Shown one piece after another: positions 62,501-64,000 of a DNA stretch of 64,000 nt. The position numbers and the translations under genes were made by a program. Below the pieces are notes generated by a model that was not told where the DNA came from, searched no databases, and worked only from the letters and a program-made list of their open reading frames with translations. Within the stretch, counting starts at the first letter, position 1. Each line of letters starts with the position of its first letter. This stretch comes from Alphaproteobacteria bacterium (GTDB taxonomy: Bacteria > Pseudomonadota > Alphaproteobacteria > Sphingomonadales > Emcibacteraceae). The stretch spans positions 62,001-126,000 of the forward strand of contig JAUIDN010000003.1 of the NCBI GenBank assembly GCA_030428615.1, written 5' to 3'.

Positions 62501-62672
62501 CGGCTAAACCGGGAGATTCAGTGTAGATATTTACCTGAACCGGCGTAACGTCAGGAAAGGCATCAATTGGAACGTCATTAACTGCTCTTAGTCCTAAGGC
62601 TGCAATCACAGCGAAACCAATGATGACTAAGAATTTGTATTCCAGCGCTTTTTCAACAAGTGAATTTAACAT
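59553..62672 (-). CDS. Heavy-metal RND efflux pump (CzcA/CusA family)
   Basis: 1039 residues, twelve helices with two large periplasmic loops. The family signature is present: ending GIGMMVDGAVVMVENSF in helix 4. In CzcA the matching pattern begins with Asp (DFGIIVDGA), while here it is Gly. So the transported metal cannot be read off with confidence. The pump exports a cation from the periplasm through the outer-membrane factor. Third gene of an efflux operon with the adaptor 12 bp upstream. Confidence 0.9.
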   Translation of the reverse strand: MLNSLVEKALEYKFLVIIGFAVIAALGLRAVNDVPIDAFPDVTPVQVNIYTESPGLAAEDVEQLLTFPIESGMAGLPSVQEIRSVSLFGLSYVAVYFEDNMDIYFVRRLVMERLQEVGERIPEGYGTPELGPNTSGLGQVLWYTIEKADETLENATTEMDLRTLQDWSVRLILRTAPGVDDVMSWGGQERQYQVQIDPLKLIKYKLRYRDIMEVIEANNRQVGGQYIDQGPEQYLVRGLGLAENETDIGNIVIKAEDGMPVYLKDVADVIQAPALRFGAVTRDGKEVVLGMALARINENAKNVVDAVKEKLTIAQSALPDDVQIKTIYDRSELVEEAVSTAVNALIEGSILVAIILFLFLGELRSAFVVITALPLAMLIAFIFMEQAGLSANLMSLAGLAIGIGMMVDGAVVMVENSFRVMAERRETGEKVNKTSAVLEAAKEVANPISFAILIIIVVFLPLFSLEGLEGKLFKPMAFNISFAMAGSLILTLTIIPVLAALILKPKEEKDTFLVAWIKKRYLPLLSWSLGHKKVVVLSAGGLLLTSLMLFPFLGKEFMPQLQEGSIMWRVTSIPSTSLDQSIKISKDIEIALNKFPEVETTVAMIGRAEKGETADVNYMEIYTALKPLDTWESDRTIEELADVMRENLETVVPTAVIAFTQPIQMRVEELISGVRATLAIKIYGEDLTVLDDLSNDIKNSVSEVEGVADLSLEANIGKPQIQIRVDREALSRYGMNADEVLDIVRNGIGNEPVSTLIDGVKRFDITARLQDASKSSISAIKAIPMQSSDGAILTLSDVADVSVAEGYSFVRREQLQRYAIIQMDVQGRDIDSFVQEANQAIESQVNMPAGYWIEWGGAFENQQRALTRLSIIVPLTIFFIFVLLYTAFNSLRFATLIIANVPFATAGGLIGLFITGQYVSVPSAIGFIAVFGVAMLNGIVLVSFINELRDKGMSIRDAVRRGTELRLRPVLMTASVAILGLIPMLLSSGVGAETQRPLATVVVGGLITSTLLTLVLLPVVYEWMENRLSKSKNGLNSNT

Positions 62673-62684
62673 TTTTATATCCTT

Positions 62685-63839
62685 TTAATCATCATCGCCA
62701 ATCTTGGATTTCAAGATAAGAGACTTTAAGAGAAAGATTTGGCTAGAAACGATTTGGTCGCCTAGTCGGAGGCCAGATAGAATTTCGGTCCATCCCCCTA
62801 AACTTCTTCCAGTTTGAACCGCTACGGGATGTAATTCTTCACCTTCTAATTTGAATACTACTTCTTCTCCATAAAGGATCGTCAACGACTCTTGGGGAAC
62901 CGCGAGTGCTTGCGAACTTTCTCCTGTTTGAATAGCAATGTTTACAAATTCACCTGGATGCAAACTATCCAATTTGTTATCAAACACAGCTCGAATACCA
63001 ATTGTTCGACTTTCTTCATTAACAATATGATGAACCTGAATTACATTTCCTTGGATGTGATCTTCCGTCTCCTCGAGTACAGCAATTGAGCCAACTTCAA
63101 TATCGGTTGCTTTATTCGGCGGTAACTGGGCCTCAACCCAAATGCTTTCCTCGTTTGCAATTTTCATCAAAAGTTCACCGGCCTCAACGAATTGGCCAAC
63201 AACAAAGTCGTCCTGAATAACCGTGCCGGATTTCATTGCGTACAATTCATATAAACCTGAGGTTAGAGAGGCGTCTTCACTATTAATGATTTCCTCCGCT
63301 TGCGCTTCTGTCATTCCGAAAGCCAGCACGCGAGCCATGGCTTGCTGAGCCTGAATTTGTGCCTCAATATAGCGTTGGCCTGAAACGACATCACTTCCGA
63401 GGTTCTGCACGCGCTGCCACTCTCTTTGAGCTAATCTTAGATTACCCTGAGCTTCCGCCATTTCGACACTGGATATGGTTACTAGTTTTTGACCTTGAGA
63501 AACAATGTCACCCATAATTACGTGACGTTCTATTATTTGCCCAGATATTCTTGACACAATTTGTGACGAAGTGTAGGAGTTTTCTCTCACTTCACCTGGC
63601 GCATTTATGGTTTCAGTAAGAACTTGTTCAGATACGAGAGTTAGGTCGACACCATTCTCCTGCCTTTCTTGTTCGGACATAGTTACGAAAGTAATTTCTT
63701 CTTCTTCACCTTCTTCATGATCTTCCTCTTGTGCGAGGGCAACACCGAAATTAGTGAAAGGTATAATATTTAATGATATAACGGCAGAAAGGCCGAAGAA
63801 TATCATCAAAGCTTTGTAGTTTAAGTTATTCATTTTCAT
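62685..63839 (-). CDS. RND periplasmic adaptor (membrane-fusion protein)
   Basis: About 384 residues from MKMNNLN at 63839; the start overlaps the preceding stop by 4 bp, and GGAG fits upstream. The signal peptide ends near ALAQ and is followed by EEDHEEGEEEE, then the lipoyl/barrel-hairpin order (VRENSYTSSQIVSRISGQIIERHV, LVTISSVEMAEAQGNL, long helical hairpin, beta-barrel, IQTGESSQALAVPQESL). It links the RND pump to the outer-membrane channel. Confidence 0.9.
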   Translation of the reverse strand: MKMNNLNYKALMIFFGLSAVISLNIIPFTNFGVALAQEEDHEEGEEEEITFVTMSEQERQENGVDLTLVSEQVLTETINAPGEVRENSYTSSQIVSRISGQIIERHVIMGDIVSQGQKLVTISSVEMAEAQGNLRLAQREWQRVQNLGSDVVSGQRYIEAQIQAQQAMARVLAFGMTEAQAEEIINSEDASLTSGLYELYAMKSGTVIQDDFVVGQFVEAGELLMKIANEESIWVEAQLPPNKATDIEVGSIAVLEETEDHIQGNVIQVHHIVNEESRTIGIRAVFDNKLDSLHPGEFVNIAIQTGESSQALAVPQESLTILYGEEVVFKLEGEELHPVAVQTGRSLGGWTEILSGLRLGDQIVSSQIFLLKSLILKSKIGDDD

Positions 63840-64000
63840 TGTATTTTCTCCAGCCATTTATCAAAGGTGTTGCTAGCATTTTGCCAAGCAAACCAAGCAT
63901 TCCATAATCTGGCATTTAACTCGATTGATGTGTTTTCTACTTCAAATGTTTGGTTAAGTTGTACGAGATAGTCCACCGCACTAATTTCTCGGGCCTCAAG
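63836..64000 (-). CDS. Outer-membrane efflux factor (TolC/CzcC family), C-terminal end
   Basis: The reading frame enters from the right edge and ends at 63836 with the last 54 residues visible (LEAREISAVDYL near the start, helical, ending KWLEKIQ). The position, first in the efflux operon and overlapping the adaptor gene by 4 bp, fits a CzcC/CusC-type channel. The rest of the gene is outside the window. Confidence 0.7.
   Translation of the reverse strand, partial: LEAREISAVDYLVQLNQTFEVENTSIELNARLWNAWFAWQNASNTFDKWLEKIQ

Noticed and set aside
1-64000. CRISPR arrays, rRNA operons and complete insertion sequences
   Set aside because: No regularly spaced repeats, rRNA sequence or transposase genes were recognised anywhere in the window.

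Overview
This is an AT-rich (roughly 38-42% GC by eye) chromosome or large-plasmid segment from a Gram-negative proteobacterium, most likely an alphaproteobacterium. The evidence is outer-membrane proteins, RND efflux, periplasmic c-type cytochromes, a CnrYXH-type ECF sigma system, and MerR/MerC of the kind seen in that class. No rRNA and no CRISPR array were seen. The only tRNA sequence is a 3' fragment.

Left block (1-21.6 kb) is a metal-stress island: CopC/CopD, a CnrY-X-H-like anti-sigma/sensor/sigma operon, a coiled-coil outer-membrane channel with two c-type cytochromes, a CPC-type copper ATPase, and an AraC-type regulator with a metal-binding-like head. A long + strand operon follows (EamA transporter, DUF2933, methyltransferase, NhaA, beta-CASP RNase, thymidine/AMP phosphorylase, PRPP synthetase, two membrane proteins), then a TonB-dependent receptor and a flavin amine oxidase. 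Eight copies of one promoter-like motif (T[G/A]AGGG-N-N14-NCGTA) precede the main units of this block. Two of them precede no protein gene but a short hairpin transcript ending in a terminator, so the block also appears to encode two stress-induced small RNAs.

Middle block (21.6-52.2 kb) looks like a mobilizable element: relaxase, MobC, an oriT-like inverted repeat, a VirD4/TraG coupling protein, an ArdA antirestriction gene, RES/Xre and HipBA toxin-antitoxin pairs and a small tyrosine recombinase. No VirB mating-pore genes are visible. Two long imperfect hairpins with related leaders lie just upstream of ardA and of another small gene, and resemble single-stranded-DNA promoters of plasmid leading regions. 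Cargo includes two paralogous ankyrin-like proteins, a secreted ClpP-like protein, a membrane/coiled-coil/metalloprotease operon, and a seven-gene leftward cluster (43.8-51.6 kb). That cluster reads sigma factor, HTH protein, ImmA-peptidase/UvrD-helicase/Cas4-like fusion, then ubiquitin-like protein, E2, JAB protease and E1. It is the strongest candidate for an undescribed defence system.

Right block (52.2-64 kb) begins at a 3' fragment of a class II tRNA flanked on both sides by integrase-arm-like repeats. A tyrosine integrase, an excisionase-like gene, a mercury-resistance set (merA, merP, merT, merC, merR, with two 19-bp-spacer MerR promoters), a YeeE/YedE transporter and an RND metal efflux system (pump, adaptor, end of the outer-membrane factor) follow.
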